This document shows positions 25,431 through 33,859 of a stretch of 64,000 nt of DNA, piece by piece. The notes beneath the pieces are model-generated. The model saw only the letters and a list, made by a program, of their open reading frames with translations. It had not been told where the DNA came from and did no database searches. The translations under genes and the position numbers were made by a program. Origin of the DNA: an uncultured Lachnospiraceae bacterium (lineage in GTDB: Bacteria; Bacillota; Clostridia; Lachnospirales; Lachnospiraceae); contig CAJUBE010000005.1 of assembly GCA_910584725.1 (NCBI GenBank), forward strand, positions 62,001 to 126,000. The letters are read 5' to 3'. Within the stretch, counting starts at the first letter, position 1. Every line of letters begins with the position of its first letter.

Positions 25431-26757
25431 AAGAGCGAATTGGTTGTTTCTGACTATCATACTGGTGCATTTTGGGGTGGTGGCATTCCTGATATTCTGG
25501 GGATCGCTTCTTCCGGACAGCATTGTTTTGAATTTCCTGCTGAGTCAGGGGATTCTTGTGGTACCGACGATTATCTTCCTGCTGATTTTTGAGCGCAGGG
25601 AGCGGCCGGCCGCGCCGCAGATGCCGATGAGGGGTATGCCGACTGCGCCCGGTGCGATGCAGATGCCGATGGGGGGTATGCCGACCGTGCCTGGGGCGAT
25701 GCAGGCACCAATGGCGGAAAGGGGGCGCAAGCCCCGGCGGTTTGAGGCATCGGGATTTCACAAGGTTAAAATTTCCACTCTGCTGATGATCGCCCTCTGT
25801 ACCTTTTTGATTTCGCCGCTGGTGACGGTACTCAATGTACTGACGATGTTTTTTGCTGACAATGCGGTGGCGGCTCTGGAGGGGGACATCATAAGCACGC
25901 CCTTCCCCGTGATGCTCTTTATGATTGGAATATTCGGGCCCTTCTGTGAGGAATTTGTTTTCCGGGGTGTGATATACGGAAGTTACAGGAGAAACGGGCA
26001 ATATAATAATAACATATGTTACCAAAAGAGCCGCAGGAATGGAATCTCGGCGGTTCTGCTGTCAGCGTTTCTTTTCGGACTGATGCATATGAATTTTAAT
26101 CAAGCGCTTTACGCTTTTGCAATTGGGATCTTTTTGGCACTGTTGGTGGAGGCGGCGGGGAGTTTGTGGGCGTCCGTCTTCTGCCATATGTTTTTTAATT
26201 CCTGCCAGGTCGTGCTGATGTATGTGTCGGAAAGTGTCTTGGACAGTATATACGGACAAGCCGTGAATGAAGCGGCGGAGCAGCTGTCCACGCAGGATCT
26301 TCTGGCGGCGCTCTCCGTATATCTGGTGATCGCGGCGGTCGCGACGCCGATTGCGGGCTGCGTGATCGTGTGGATTGCGAAGAACGAGGGACGGCAGGAA
26401 GCCTTTAGAGAGCTGTTTCGAAGGAGCGGGCGCACAGCCGTACAGAAGATGCCGCAGCCGAATGCGCGGATGCTGAATGTGCCGATGCCGCCACAGTCAC
26501 AGCCTGTACAGTGGAGCCAACCGGCACCGCCCCGGCAAATGCCTGAGATGCCGCAGCCGCCACGATCCGCACAGTGGAACCAGCCGATACCGCCGCAGCC
26601 TGTACCGCCGGCGCAATGGAATCAGCCAATGCCACAGCAGCCTGTACAGTGGAATATGTCAGAGCCGCCCCGCACCGACTATCTGCTGAGTGTGCCGCTG
26701 ATTATAGCGGTGGTGCTCTGCCTGGGGTATATGAGTCTTGAGCTGTTTTTGGTCTGA
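25420..26757 (+). CDS. CPBP family intramembrane glutamic protease with proline-rich repeats
   Basis: 445 residues. All CPBP motifs are present: EEFVFRG (near 178), FGLMHMNFNQ with His near 222, and FCHMFFN near 255, within about eight membrane helices. Family members process membrane proteins or prenylated peptides. Oddities: two low-complexity segments. The first, around residues 65-95, repeats MPMRGMPTAPGAMQ-like units; the second, around 345-420, repeats PQPVQWNQP-like units before a last helix. These Met/Pro/Gln stretches probably face one side of the membrane; their role is unknown. A bidirectional terminator follows. Confidence 0.87.
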   Translation: MTSKRANWLFLTIILVHFGVVAFLIFWGSLLPDSIVLNFLLSQGILVVPTIIFLLIFERRERPAAPQMPMRGMPTAPGAMQMPMGGMPTVPGAMQAPMAERGRKPRRFEASGFHKVKISTLLMIALCTFLISPLVTVLNVLTMFFADNAVAALEGDIISTPFPVMLFMIGIFGPFCEEFVFRGVIYGSYRRNGQYNNNICYQKSRRNGISAVLLSAFLFGLMHMNFNQALYAFAIGIFLALLVEAAGSLWASVFCHMFFNSCQVVLMYVSESVLDSIYGQAVNEAAEQLSTQDLLAALSVYLVIAAVATPIAGCVIVWIAKNEGRQEAFRELFRRSGRTAVQKMPQPNARMLNVPMPPQSQPVQWSQPAPPRQMPEMPQPPRSAQWNQPIPPQPVPPAQWNQPMPQQPVQWNMSEPPRTDYLLSVPLIIAVVLCLGYMSLELFLV

Positions 26758-26803
26758 GGGCTTCGGGAGCTGCCTGTGTATAGGCAGATCGGGATGCGAA
26801 ATA

Positions 26804-26835
26804 GAAAATAACGACCCGGAGGGGCCGTTATTTTC
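26804..26835. terminator. Bidirectional terminator between the CPBP gene and yjfB
   Basis: GAAAATAACG and CGTTATTTTC form a 10-bp A/T-flanked stem, with T-rich sequence on both strands, between the convergent ends at 26757 and 26838. Confidence 0.8.
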
Positions 26836-26837
26836 GC

Positions 26838-27029
26838 TTAGACTGTCATATCAAAGTTTCCGCCGATGTGGGGATTGACGGACAGTTCCATCGCCGCCGC
26901 ATCCATCATGCCGACAACCTGACTGCCTGTGGTTTCCGCCTGATCCAGAGACTTGGCAAGCATTGCTACTCCGTAGGCGTCATTTGTTTTGGCGCTGGAC
27001 ATGGCCATAGATAATCCTGCAATATCCAT
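26838..27029 (-). CDS. yjfB: YjfB family putative motility protein
   Basis: 63 residues from the ATG complementary to 27029-27027; a GTG four codons upstream is possible, but homologues start MDIAxLSMAM. Features: MDIAGLSMAMSSAK, GVAMLAKSLDQAE and the ending ELSVNPHIGGNFDMTV, the hallmark of the YjfB family. In Bacillus the family belongs to the motility regulon (knowledge), and a sigma-28-like promoter is seen upstream. It is the only - strand gene in the window. Confidence 0.85.
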   Translation of the reverse strand: MDIAGLSMAMSSAKTNDAYGVAMLAKSLDQAETTGSQVVGMMDAAAMELSVNPHIGGNFDMTV

Positions 27030-27073
27030 AAAAATCACCAACCTTTCTTCATCACTTATTTTACCACATCTCT

Positions 27074-27099
27074 GTTTCGGGTAACAATATGCAATTTTA
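27074..27099 (-). promoter_or_regulatory. Possible sigma-28 (SigD) promoter of yjfB
   Basis: On the - strand TAAA (27099-27096) and CCCGAAAC (27081-27074) are 14 bases apart, compared with the consensus TAAA and GCCGATAA about 15 apart. It lies about 45 bases before the yjfB start and fits a motility gene. The -10 match is partial. Confidence 0.35.
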
Positions 27100-27276
27100 A
27101 CAATGCCATGAAATACTTAAAAACGTCAAAAACTTAAAAAATTACACAAAAAATTCACGAATGCAGGTAGATTTTTTTGTAAATATAGATTAAAATAGAA
27201 TCTAGCTTTTGCTTTTTAGAAATTATGGGGCTGAAAGGCATAGTGAATTGTTACGAAACATAAGAGGGGTGGGGGA

Positions 27277-28365
27277 ATGATTTCAAATCAGATTTTGCAG
27301 AACACGATAGAAGGTCTGAAAGCTATTGCCAGAGTGGAGCTCTGTGTTATGGACGTGGACGGGAAGGCGGCGGCCATGACGACGGAGGAAATGGAGCGCT
27401 GCGGCAGGGCGGCGGCGGAATTCGCGGAATCCCCGGCGGATTCGCAGGAAATTCAGGGATACCAGTATTTTAAAATTTTTGATGAGCAGCAGCTTGAGTA
27501 TATTCTGGTGGCAGGCGGTGTGGGTGAGGACGTCTACATGGTGGGAAAGATGGTGACGTTCCAGATTCAAAACCTGTTGATTGCCTACAAGGAGCGGTTT
27601 GACAAAGATAACTTTGTGAAGAATCTGCTTCTGGATAACCTGCTTCTGGTGGATATATACAGCCGCGCGAAGAAGTTACATATTCAGACGGATGTCAGGC
27701 GGGTGGCGCTCATTGTGGAGACGGACAATGTCAAGGACTGCAATGCCCTTGAAAGTGTGCGGGCTTATTTTGGCGTGAATAATAAGGACTTCATCACAGC
27801 CGTGGACGAGAATAACGTCATTGTGGTGAAGGATTTGTCCGAGGATGACAGCCCTCGGGAGATCGAGCGGTGCGCCGGAGCGGTGGCGGCTTATCTGCGC
27901 AAGGAGAGTTTTAAGAACGTCCGCGTTGCTTATGGCACGGTGGTAAACGAGATCAAGGGCGTGAGCAGTTCTTATAAAGAGGCAAAGATGGCACTGGATG
28001 TGGGAAAGATTTTCTTTGGAGAGCGCGACGTGATCGCCTACAGCGAGCTGGGTATCGGCCGTTTGATCTACCAGCTGCCGATTCCCCTTTGCAAGATGTT
28101 TATCAAGGAGATTTTTGACGGCAAAAGTCCTGATGAGTTCGATGAAGAGACGCTTGTCACCATCAATAAATTTTTCGAGAACTCCCTGAACGTGTCCGAG
28201 ACTTCGAGGCAGCTCTTTATCCACAGGAATACGCTGGTTTACCGCCTGGATAAGCTGCAGAAAAGCACAGGGCTTGACCTGCGGATATTTGAGGACGCCA
28301 TTACCTTTAAAATCGCATTGATGGTGGTAAAATATATGAAATATATGGAGTCATTCGAGTTCTGA
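27277..28365 (+). CDS. CdaR/PucR family transcriptional regulator
   Basis: 362 residues. A variable sensor region (1-130) precedes a GGDEF-like degenerate domain typical of CdaR proteins (about 135-260) and a C-terminal PucR helix-turn-helix: LNVSETSRQLFIHRNTLVYRLDKL (about 310-333). Family members respond to sugar acids or nitrogen sources and regulate neighbouring genes; the target here is unclear. A GGGGTGGGGG stretch lies just before ATG 27277. The 215-base gap upstream holds the divergent yjfB promoter and an A/T-rich region with no clear gene. Confidence 0.87.
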   Translation: MISNQILQNTIEGLKAIARVELCVMDVDGKAAAMTTEEMERCGRAAAEFAESPADSQEIQGYQYFKIFDEQQLEYILVAGGVGEDVYMVGKMVTFQIQNLLIAYKERFDKDNFVKNLLLDNLLLVDIYSRAKKLHIQTDVRRVALIVETDNVKDCNALESVRAYFGVNNKDFITAVDENNVIVVKDLSEDDSPREIERCAGAVAAYLRKESFKNVRVAYGTVVNEIKGVSSSYKEAKMALDVGKIFFGERDVIAYSELGIGRLIYQLPIPLCKMFIKEIFDGKSPDEFDEETLVTINKFFENSLNVSETSRQLFIHRNTLVYRLDKLQKSTGLDLRIFEDAITFKIALMVVKYMKYMESFEF

Positions 28366-28382
28366 TGTATAGAGGAGAGGAC

Positions 28383-28499
28383 ATGGAAGAAGGTATGACG
28401 GACAAACAGTTTGATAATATCATCAAAATGATTTCCATGATTTTAGACGGATGTAAGGATTTGGATGAAGCGAAAAAGAAAATAAATGAACTCAAGTAG
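28383..28499 (+). CDS. Small 38-residue conserved-looking protein upstream of ftsE
   Basis: ATG 28383 follows GAGGAGAGG at ideal spacing and the frame ends at TAG 28497-28499, 20 bases before ftsE. The peptide starts MEEGMTDKQFDNIIKMI and ends EAKKKINELK, forming two short amphipathic helices with a central Cys (residue 24). Codon use and tight spacing suggest a real gene in the CdaR-ftsEX group. No family is recognised. Confidence 0.6.
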   Translation: MEEGMTDKQFDNIIKMISMILDGCKDLDEAKKKINELK

Positions 28500-28519
28500 A
28501 AAAGTAGGAGAGAGGAAAC

Positions 28520-29251
28520 GTGGCAGTAAAGAAGAGAAGAAAAGCCCCCGCGGTGGAGAATGAGATTATCAATCTGACGAATGTGAGCAAGGCTTACTCA
28601 ACCGGTGCGCCGGCCTTAAAGGATGTGAACCTTCATATCAGCAGAGGCGAGTTTGTCTTTATCGTGGGAGACAGCGGGTCGGGAAAATCTACCCTGATTA
28701 AGCTGCTTTTGAGAGAGCTTACCATCAGCAGCGGCTATATCAATGTGATGGGCTATGATCTTTCCAAGATCAAGCACAGAAAAATCCCGAAATTCAGAAG
28801 AAACTTGGGGATTGTGTTTCAGGACTTCCGCCTTTTGAAAGACAGGAACGTCTATGAGAACGTGGCTTTTGCCCAGCGTATTATTCAGAAGTCAAATAAG
28901 GAAATTAAGAAAAATGTGCCCAGTATTTTAGCCATTGTGGGACTTGCGGGCAAATACAAGGCGAAGCCCAGGCAGCTTTCCGGCGGTGAACAGCAGAGAG
29001 TGGCGCTGGCCCGCGCGCTTGTAAACCAGCCGACGATTCTTTTGGCGGACGAGCCTACGGGTAATCTGGATCCCAAAAATTCATGGGAGATTATGAAGCT
29101 TTTGGAGCAGATCAATGAAAACGGAACGACTGTTATCGTTGTTACCCACAACCGTGAAATTGTGAACGCGATGCAGAAGCGTGTGGTAACCCTGCGCCGC
29201 GGCGTTATTATCCGCGACGAGGAAAAGGGAGGGTACATCGATGAGGATTAG
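28520..29251 (+). CDS. ftsE: Cell division ATP-binding protein FtsE
   Basis: 243 residues. Walker A GDSGSGKST (about 50-58), Q-loop VFQDFRLLKD, signature LSGGEQQRVALARAL, Walker B ILLADEPTGNLDP and switch VVTHN. KIKHRKIPKFRRNLG before the Q-loop is typical of FtsE. With FtsX it transmits a cytoplasmic signal to activate wall hydrolases at the septum. The start GTG 28520 follows GAGAGGAAAC. It overlaps ftsX by 11 bases. Confidence 0.95.
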   Translation: MAVKKRRKAPAVENEIINLTNVSKAYSTGAPALKDVNLHISRGEFVFIVGDSGSGKSTLIKLLLRELTISSGYINVMGYDLSKIKHRKIPKFRRNLGIVFQDFRLLKDRNVYENVAFAQRIIQKSNKEIKKNVPSILAIVGLAGKYKAKPRQLSGGEQQRVALARALVNQPTILLADEPTGNLDPKNSWEIMKLLEQINENGTTVIVVTHNREIVNAMQKRVVTLRRGVIIRDEEKGGYIDED

Positions 29252-30137
29252 TACATTTTTCTATACGCTCAAGCAAGGCTTCCGCAATATTTTCAGAAAC
29301 AAGCTCTTTTCGCTGGCGTCGATTGCAACGATCGCGGCCTGCCTTTTTCTTTTTGGCATTTTTTACGCGATTTTAGCGAATTTCCAACATATCGTGAAGA
29401 ATGCGGAGGAAGGCGTCTCCGTCTGGGTATTCTTTGATGAGGGTATTGAGGACATCAGAATACAGCAGATTGGAGATATGATTGCGAAGCGGCCCGAGGT
29501 GGCAAAGATGGAGTTTATTTCCGCGCAGGAGGCGTGGGAGAGCTTCCGGGATGAGTATCTGGGCGAATACGGCGATGGCTTTACGGAGAACCCGCTGGAG
29601 AATTCCGCTAACTATCAGGTATATCTGAATGATGTGTCTATGCAGTCAGCACTGGTGACTTATCTGGAATCGATAGACGGCGTGCGGATGGTTAACCGCT
29701 CGGAGCTGGTAGCCACCACTTTGACCGGAGTCAACGCGCTGATTGCCTATGTTTCTGTCGGCATTATTGCGATTCTGCTGGCGGTATCCATTTTCCTGAT
29801 CAGTAATACCGTTGCAATCGGCATTTCTGTCCGCAAGGAGGAGATTAATATTATGAAATACATAGGGGCCACCGATTTCTTCGTGCGTTCCCCTTTTGTG
29901 GTGGAAGGCATTATGATCGGACTGATCGGCGCGGCTCTGCCGCTCGGTTTTATCTACCCTATTTACAATGTAGTCTTGACTTATGTGACGGATCGGTTTC
30001 CACAGCTCTCCTCCCTTTTAAGTTTTGTGCCGGTGGGAGAGGTTTTCAATGTGCTTGTGCCCATATCTCTTGGCCTTGGCGTAGGCATTGGCTTCCTGGG
30101 AAGTATCGTAACGGTGAGAAGACATTTAAGAGTGTGA
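29241..30137 (+). CDS. ftsX: Cell division permease-like protein FtsX
   Basis: 298 residues. RISTFFYTLKQGFRNIFRNK at the N-terminus, first helix about 22-45, large extracellular loop (about 50-165) that in relatives contacts the M23 hydrolase, then three helices; NIMKYIGATDFFVRSPFVVEG is the FtsX/MacB-like conserved segment. Its stop TGA (30135-30137) is inside the outer stem of structured repeat copy A. It pairs with FtsE and the peptidase gene downstream. Confidence 0.94.
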   Translation: MRISTFFYTLKQGFRNIFRNKLFSLASIATIAACLFLFGIFYAILANFQHIVKNAEEGVSVWVFFDEGIEDIRIQQIGDMIAKRPEVAKMEFISAQEAWESFRDEYLGEYGDGFTENPLENSANYQVYLNDVSMQSALVTYLESIDGVRMVNRSELVATTLTGVNALIAYVSVGIIAILLAVSIFLISNTVAIGISVRKEEINIMKYIGATDFFVRSPFVVEGIMIGLIGAALPLGFIYPIYNVVLTYVTDRFPQLSSLLSFVPVGEVFNVLVPISLGLGVGIGFLGSIVTVRRHLRV

Positions 30138-30380
30138 GAAGTATTTCTAAAGCTCAGCAGCAGAGGCTGCATCGCAAAGTCAGCAAAGCTGACTTGGAAG
30201 TACTAAGTCTCACACATGAGAATGCCTGAAAAGCGGCATTTTCTGCACAGATTTGAGATTCCGTTGAAGCGGAGTTATGGTGGTAGCGTGAAAAGTGCTT
30301 CTAAAGACGTCCCGCCATAGGACGGGACGCCAAGAAGCACTAAGTTTCACGCAGGAGAATGCCTGAAATACGGCATTCTC
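30132..30380 (+). repeat. Structured intergenic elements, tandem copies A and B
   Basis: Copy A: stem GTGTGAGA (30132-30139)/TCTCACAC (30208-30215), inner AGTATTTC/GGAAGTACT, then hairpin 30218-30243. Copy B: GCGTGAAA (30286-30293)/TTTCACGC (30345-30352), inner AGTGCTTCT/AGAAGCACT and GACGTCCCG/CGGGACGCC, then hairpin GAGAATGCC/GGCATTCTC (30355-30380). Both are followed by nearly identical 36-base tails (30245-30280 and 30382-30417), 137 bases apart, ending in ATGG at the M23 gene start region. Copy C lies at 9068-9162. Confidence 0.8.
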
Positions 30381-30425
30381 CGCACAGATTTGAGATTCCG
30401 CTGAAGCGGAATCATGGAGGCTAGC

Positions 30426-31655
30426 TTGAAAATACACAGCCGAAAGAAGATAAAAAGAATAACGTGCGTTACCCTGTGCCTTGCGCTGGTACTCTCGTGT
30501 GCTCTGCCCGGGCCTTCCGTGCAGGCGGTTACCAGCGAGAGCATCCGGGAGAAGGAGCGGGAGATTGAGAAGGCGAAGGAAGAAGTCTCCGGCTTGAAGA
30601 ACAGCAAGACTGACGTGGAGAAGTTGAAAAAGGAGCTGGAGCAGTCAAAAAATGACCTGACGGCTTATGTACAGCAGTTGGACGGGCAGCTTGCTGACAT
30701 ACAGGAGAAGATCGCGCAATATAATACAATGATTACCGAAAAAGAAAAAGAGATCGAGGAGACGGCCCGCGATCTGGATGAGGCGCAGGCGAGACAGGAG
30801 CAGCAGTATGAGGCCATGAAGAAGCGCATTCAGTTTATGTATGAGCGCAGCGACTCGTTTTACATGGAAACTCTTTTCGGTTCCAACAGTATCGCGGGGA
30901 TTGTGAACCGCGCCGATTATATTGAGGCTTTGTCCCGCTATGACAGGGATAAGCTGGATGAATACGTGGAAACCAGAAAGTATGTGGAACTCTGTAAGGA
31001 AGAGCTGGAGGTGGAAAAGCAGCTTTTGGACGAGACCAGGGAGGCGGTGGAGCAGGAGGAAGCAAACGTTAATACCCTGATCGGGGAGAAAGAAGCCCAG
31101 ATTGTTTCCGTCAGCGGAGATATTGCCAATAAAGAGGCGGCCATCAAGGAATACGAAGCGATGATTGCTCAGGAGAACGCCGAAATCGCCGCATTGGAGA
31201 AGGCGGTGGCGGAGGAGCGCGCGAGACTGGAAGCGGAGAACGCGCAGGCAAGGATCTATAATGGCGGTATGTTCGCCTGGCCTTGTCCCGGCTACAAGCG
31301 CATTTCCGACGAGTATGGCAACCGTATGCACCCAATTCTCGGGGTGGAGAAGTTTCACAACGGGCTGGATATGGCGGCATCTTCGGGAACGCCTATTTTG
31401 GCCGCATATGACGGCGATGTGGTGGCGGCGGATTACAGTGGCAGCATGGGCAACTATATTATGATTGACCACGGCAGCGGTCTTTACACTATCTATATGC
31501 ACTGCTCCGCACTGTATGTTTCTAAAGGGCAGACTGTTTCTAAAGGACAGAACATTGCGGCGGTGGGTTCCACAGGCCGTTCCACAGGCCCACACCTGCA
31601 TTTCAGCGTTCGCCTGAACGGAAGTTACACCAGCCCGTGGAACTATTTAAAATAA
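30426..31655 (+). CDS. Septal M23 peptidase with coiled coil (FtsEX partner, EnvC/PcsB/CwlO-like)
   Basis: 409 residues from TTG 30426, which has GGAGG 5 bases upstream; ATG 30414 lies in a hairpin with no ribosome site. A signal peptide (KKIKRITCVTLCLALVLSCA) is followed by a long coiled coil (about 35-275, Glu/Lys/Gln rich) and a LytM domain with HNGLDMA and GPHLHFSV zinc ligands. Known relatives are held by FtsX and cleave peptidoglycan cross-links during division. Its position after ftsEX fits. Confidence 0.92.
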   Translation: MKIHSRKKIKRITCVTLCLALVLSCALPGPSVQAVTSESIREKEREIEKAKEEVSGLKNSKTDVEKLKKELEQSKNDLTAYVQQLDGQLADIQEKIAQYNTMITEKEKEIEETARDLDEAQARQEQQYEAMKKRIQFMYERSDSFYMETLFGSNSIAGIVNRADYIEALSRYDRDKLDEYVETRKYVELCKEELEVEKQLLDETREAVEQEEANVNTLIGEKEAQIVSVSGDIANKEAAIKEYEAMIAQENAEIAALEKAVAEERARLEAENAQARIYNGGMFAWPCPGYKRISDEYGNRMHPILGVEKFHNGLDMAASSGTPILAAYDGDVVAADYSGSMGNYIMIDHGSGLYTIYMHCSALYVSKGQTVSKGQNIAAVGSTGRSTGPHLHFSVRLNGSYTSPWNYLK

Positions 31656-31685
31656 AGTATATTGTGTATAAGGAGATGAACTAAC

Positions 31686-33044
31686 TTGGACTCAAGAAAC
31701 AATAACAACCGTTATTATAATGACTACCCATATCCGGGTGACGGCCGACAGACGAATCCCTATTATAATAGTGGTAATAACGGCGGTTCGGGCGGTTACA
31801 ATGGCCCGGCTCCGCAGCCTCCTCAGCCCGGGAACGGCAAGGGCGGCAGTTTTCTGCTTGGAATGCTGCTCGGCGTGGCGCTTACGACGTTGATCTGTGG
31901 CTTTGTCTTTGTGGGCATGAAAGTTTACGAGGCGGTGGACAGCAAGAACGTAGCGAAAAAGGGAACCGCCCAGAGTGTTGTCAGCGAGGAGACGGAGAAG
32001 AAGCTCGAGGCGATCGAGGAAGTGATTGACGAGTATTATTATCAGGATGCGGATATTGATGTTGACGCTATGACCGAAGGCATGTACGCGGGTATGGTGA
32101 ACGCGTTGGGGGATCCCTATTCCGTTTATTATACGGAGGAGGAGTGGAACGATCTGATGCAGGAAACAGCGGGTATCTACTATGGCATCGGCGCGTATTT
32201 GATGATTGATCCCAACACGGGGCTTGGAAAAGTATCAGGTGTTATTGAAAATACTCCCGCAGAGGAGGCGGGACTCCGCGCGGACGACCTGCTCTACCTT
32301 GTGGATGGCGAGAGCACGATGGGAATGGAGCTTTCCGAGATTGTGGCCCGTGTGAAGGGCGAGGAGGGAACGAAGGTTCACCTTACCATTTACCGCGAGG
32401 GCGAAACGGATTATCTTGAGATTGACGTGGAGCGTCGGCAGATTGAGGCTCCTACGGTAAAGTATGAAATGCTCGAAAATAACATCGGTTATATTCAAAT
32501 TACAGAGTTTGATGATGTGACTACCGACCAGTTTACCGAGGCGCTTGCCGTCATCAAGGGTTCCGGCGCGAAGGGGCTCGTGCTCGACCTGCGCGGCAAT
32601 CCGGGCGGCAGTCTGAACGTGGTGGTGGATATTGCCAGACAGATTCTACCCAAAGGGCTTATCGTTTACACCGAAGATAAGTATGGCGAGCGCGATGAGT
32701 ACAGCTGTGACGGCAGGAATGAGCTGAATATGCCGCTAGCGGTGCTTGTAAACGGTAACTCCGCCAGCGCGTCGGAGATTTTGGCGGGTGCGATCAAGGA
32801 CTATCACAAGGGGACACTGGTGGGGACTACGACCTTTGGTAAGGGCATTGTCCAGCGGGTACTGCCTTTGACCGACGGTACAGCTCTGAAACTGACGATC
32901 AGCGCGTATTATACGCCCAACGGAAATAACATTCACGGGGTGGGCATCGAGCCGGATGTGGTCTGCGAGTTTGACAGCGACGCGTACTATGATAAGGACG
33001 TGGATAATCAGTTGGAGAAGGCGGTGGAGGTGCTTTCGGAGTAG
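31686..33044 (+). CDS. S41 family C-terminal processing protease (CtpA-like)
   Basis: 452 residues. The N-terminal 50 residues are rich in Asn, Tyr, Gly and Pro (cytoplasmic), then one helix (about 58-80), a PDZ domain (IIENTPAEEAGLRADDLLYLVDG is its core, near 180-205) and the S41 domain: GLVLDLRGNPGGSLN, the catalytic Ser in GNSASASEI and Lys in FGKGIVQ. Start TTG 31686 follows AAGGAGATG. It processes exported proteins, possibly the M23 enzyme upstream (inference). Confidence 0.92.
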   Translation: MDSRNNNNRYYNDYPYPGDGRQTNPYYNSGNNGGSGGYNGPAPQPPQPGNGKGGSFLLGMLLGVALTTLICGFVFVGMKVYEAVDSKNVAKKGTAQSVVSEETEKKLEAIEEVIDEYYYQDADIDVDAMTEGMYAGMVNALGDPYSVYYTEEEWNDLMQETAGIYYGIGAYLMIDPNTGLGKVSGVIENTPAEEAGLRADDLLYLVDGESTMGMELSEIVARVKGEEGTKVHLTIYREGETDYLEIDVERRQIEAPTVKYEMLENNIGYIQITEFDDVTTDQFTEALAVIKGSGAKGLVLDLRGNPGGSLNVVVDIARQILPKGLIVYTEDKYGERDEYSCDGRNELNMPLAVLVNGNSASASEILAGAIKDYHKGTLVGTTTFGKGIVQRVLPLTDGTALKLTISAYYTPNGNNIHGVGIEPDVVCEFDSDAYYDKDVDNQLEKAVEVLSE

Positions 33045-33056
33045 GGCGGGTATTTC

Positions 33057-33437
33057 GTGCAACAAGTTGAACGCAGGATAGGACAGATTGGCGGAGAAAT
33101 GTTGGATTTCTTGAAATCAACGGGGCTGTCAGAAGTGGCGTATGTACATGAGATGGCGCTGACGCATGCGGTGATGGACTATTTTTCTGATATTCAGAGA
33201 CTGAAAGAGTACCAGAAGATCGAGCATGTGAATGAGAAATTTCTTCTGGCCAGATTAACCAGTTTTATGCTTGGAGAGGATATGAATATCCCGCTTGTCG
33301 GAGAGAAGAAGACGGCGTATACAAATTATTTGGATACACTTTATTATTATTTGAAGTTTAGACAGTGTGATGCACAGGCAATAGAGCTTATGCTGCTGGC
33401 GTTCCAGGCGGGGCGTATCGTGTTCTCGACAGATTGA
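33057..33437 (+). CDS. Uncharacterised small helical protein
   Basis: 126 residues from GTG 33057; ATG 33099 is another possible start. No family recognised. The sequence is predicted helical, cytoplasmic, with no signal or membrane segment; MALTHAVMDYFSDIQRLK and FLLARLTSFMLGEDMNIP are the most distinctive parts. It follows ctpA by 12 bases and precedes a clear terminator, so it probably ends the ftsEX operon. Confidence 0.65.
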   Translation: MQQVERRIGQIGGEMLDFLKSTGLSEVAYVHEMALTHAVMDYFSDIQRLKEYQKIEHVNEKFLLARLTSFMLGEDMNIPLVGEKKTAYTNYLDTLYYYLKFRQCDAQAIELMLLAFQAGRIVFSTD

Positions 33438-33473
33438 TAATTGGGAATAAATATATGATATTCTTGAAATAAA

Positions 33474-33497
33474 GGGCAGCCACAAGGCTGTCTTTTT
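33474..33497 (+). terminator. Terminator at the end of the ftsEX-ctpA operon
   Basis: GGCAGCC-ACAA-GGCTGTC stem (one G-U pair) followed by five T. Confidence 0.85.
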
Positions 33498-33683
33498 CAT
33501 AACATGCGTAATTGTTCTTTTTACAATACAATCCCCCGTGAACCATTTCCAGAGATTTACATAATTGTATATAAGTGTCATAAAAACCACAATATTTGGT
33601 GCACATCGAACGAAAGTACCAAAACTTTATAGTCAAACTGCTGAAAAGCTCATGGTATTTTGGGTATATTATCAAAAATTTTA

Positions 33684-33694
33684 GGGGGGGGGGG
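33684..33694 (+). repeat. G11 homopolymer directly upstream of the surface-protein promoter
   Basis: Eleven consecutive G end five bases before the -35 box at 33700. Tracts of this length are prone to slipped-strand errors, so length may vary among cells. The surrounding 33498-33683 gap is AT-rich with no gene. Confidence 0.8.
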
Positions 33695-33699
33695 TGGAC

Positions 33700-33728
33700 T
33701 TGACAAATGGGGTGTCGGGGGATAAAAT
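33700..33728 (+). promoter_or_regulatory. Strong promoter of the 2691-residue surface protein gene
   Basis: Perfect TTGACA (33700-33705), 17-base spacer and TAAAAT (33723-33728). Transcription would start near 33735, giving a leader of about 125 bases. Confidence 0.75.
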
Positions 33729-33743
33729 AGGCAATGATAGGGT

Positions 33744-33830
33744 GTGACGGGTGGCTCCGCCTGTCCCATCTTATTCAAGTAAACTGGCCGCGGCTATCAG
33801 TAATGTTACCGTTGGCCGAGGCTAAAAATA
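33744..33830 (+). promoter_or_regulatory. Structured leader of the surface-protein mRNA
   Basis: GACGGGTG and CGCCTGTC form a hairpin with a four-base loop near 33747-33766; downstream a GC-rich segment with GTTACCG and repeated GGCC blocks (33786-33822) can fold further. It precedes AAAGAGGAGG and ATG 33860. It does not match a riboswitch class I can confirm. Confidence 0.35.
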
Positions 33831-33859
33831 TATTATGAAAGAGGAGGAAAACACCAAGC

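Noticed and set aside
33735..33859. Class I c-di-GMP riboswitch
   Set aside because: GTTACCG is present, but the other conserved blocks of the class could not be found.
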